From Bacillota bacterium (GTDB lineage: Bacteria; Bacillota; Clostridia; Lachnospirales; Lachnospiraceae), in NCBI GenBank assembly GCA_023398855.1, contig JAEWRS010000261.1:1-6232 (forward strand): DNA of 6,232 nt, given 5' to 3'. The translations under genes and the position numbers were made by a program. Within the stretch, counting starts at the first letter, position 1. Each line of letters starts with the position of its first letter. Of this stretch, positions 5,927 through 6,232 are shown piece by piece. The notes below the pieces were generated by a model. It worked only from the letters and a program-made list of their open reading frames with translations. It made no database searches and was not told the DNA's origin.

Positions 5927-6232
5927 CCAACGGAATCAGGAAGGCTGATTATCCATAAAGGCCCCCCATTTCCGGCCTTGTAGTTTAATTCCTGGAAAAT
6001 CAATGAGAAATCCCAGTCAAACTTTGTATTATCGTAATTGTTAGGGTCGGCAATCCGAAGTTTACCTTCTCCCATTGAGCGGGTGATAATAATAAAATGC
6101 CCCTGCTGGGTAAAATGGCCTTTTTTCATGAGAGCAACGACGAGGTGGCCGGAATCCAAAGCATTTTCAACCCCCTGAATGGTGTAATCTTTTAGAGCAG
6201 CAGCTTTCAGTCCCTAGGCAGAGGCACTGTCA
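5923..6232 (-). pseudogene. C39-like cysteine peptidase, 3' part, interrupted by an in-frame TAG
   Basis: Read leftwards, the frame gives SASA-stop-GLKAAALKDYTIQGVENALDSGH before LVVALMKKGHFTQQGHFIIIT, then IADPNNYDNTKFDWDFSLIF. This matches the C-terminal half of C39-like (papain-fold) peptidases: the GHF histidine (catalytic His) and the aspartate of DPN (third catalytic residue). The catalytic cysteine would lie beyond the window. The TAG is at 6214-6216, just where homologues have an aromatic residue before GL(K/T); TAG is one base from TAC/TAT (Tyr) and TGG (Trp). In-frame homology continues on both sides, so this looks like a nonsense mutation rather than a true gene end. The part after the stop has only a TTG at 6159, with no convincing ribosome binding site, as a possible restart. 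A sequencing error near the window edge, or a suppressed stop, cannot be excluded. Its TAA overlaps the stop of the opposing chaperone gene. Confidence 0.65.

Overview
The window looks like chromosomal DNA of a motile, low- to mid-GC Gram-positive anaerobe. The best guess is class Clostridia, family Lachnospiraceae (Lacrimispora/Clostridium-like). This is inferred from purine-rich AGGAGG-type ribosome binding sites, the style of the flagellar proteins (a very large FliD with the clostridial 'YEPLTEEQKEKLTEDQ'-type C-terminal segment) and the EAL-HDOD-type protein. No marker gene fixes the species.

Layout from left to right. (1) Bases 1-602 (+) hold the 3' end of a gene for an HDOD-domain protein of the EAL-HDOD (YuxH/COG3434) type, a family tied to cyclic-di-GMP turnover. 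(2) A strong hairpin at 604-641 serves as a convergent terminator; the stop codon of the next gene lies inside it. (3) Bases 620-2051 (-) form a two-gene operon, transcribed leftwards: a ParA/Soj-type P-loop ATPase, then a 211-residue protein with a C-terminal ComFB domain, a long disordered linker and a short basic N-terminal peptide resembling the ATPase-stimulating peptides of ParA partners. (4) A divergent intergenic region at 2052-2187 contains a perfect 11-1-11 palindrome just upstream of the ParA gene. (5) Bases 2188-5454 (+) hold fliD (filament cap, unusually large) and fliS (flagellin export chaperone), ended by a GC-rich hairpin with a T-run. (6) Bases 5531-5926 (+) encode a small helical protein, probably a FlgN/FliT-like flagellar chaperone. 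(7) Bases 5923-6232 (-) hold the C-terminal end of a C39-like cysteine peptidase whose reading frame is broken by an in-frame TAG, so it is probably a pseudogene.

The genes share a theme. ComFB-domain proteins have been reported as cyclic-dinucleotide receptors in other bacteria, ParA ATPases position cellular cargo, EAL-HDOD proteins belong to c-di-GMP signalling, and the right-hand genes build the flagellar filament. The most interesting hypothesis is that the ParA-ComFB pair is a cyclic-dinucleotide-responsive positioning system, perhaps acting on flagella or another polar machine. The domains and gene order are read from sequence; the functional link is inference.
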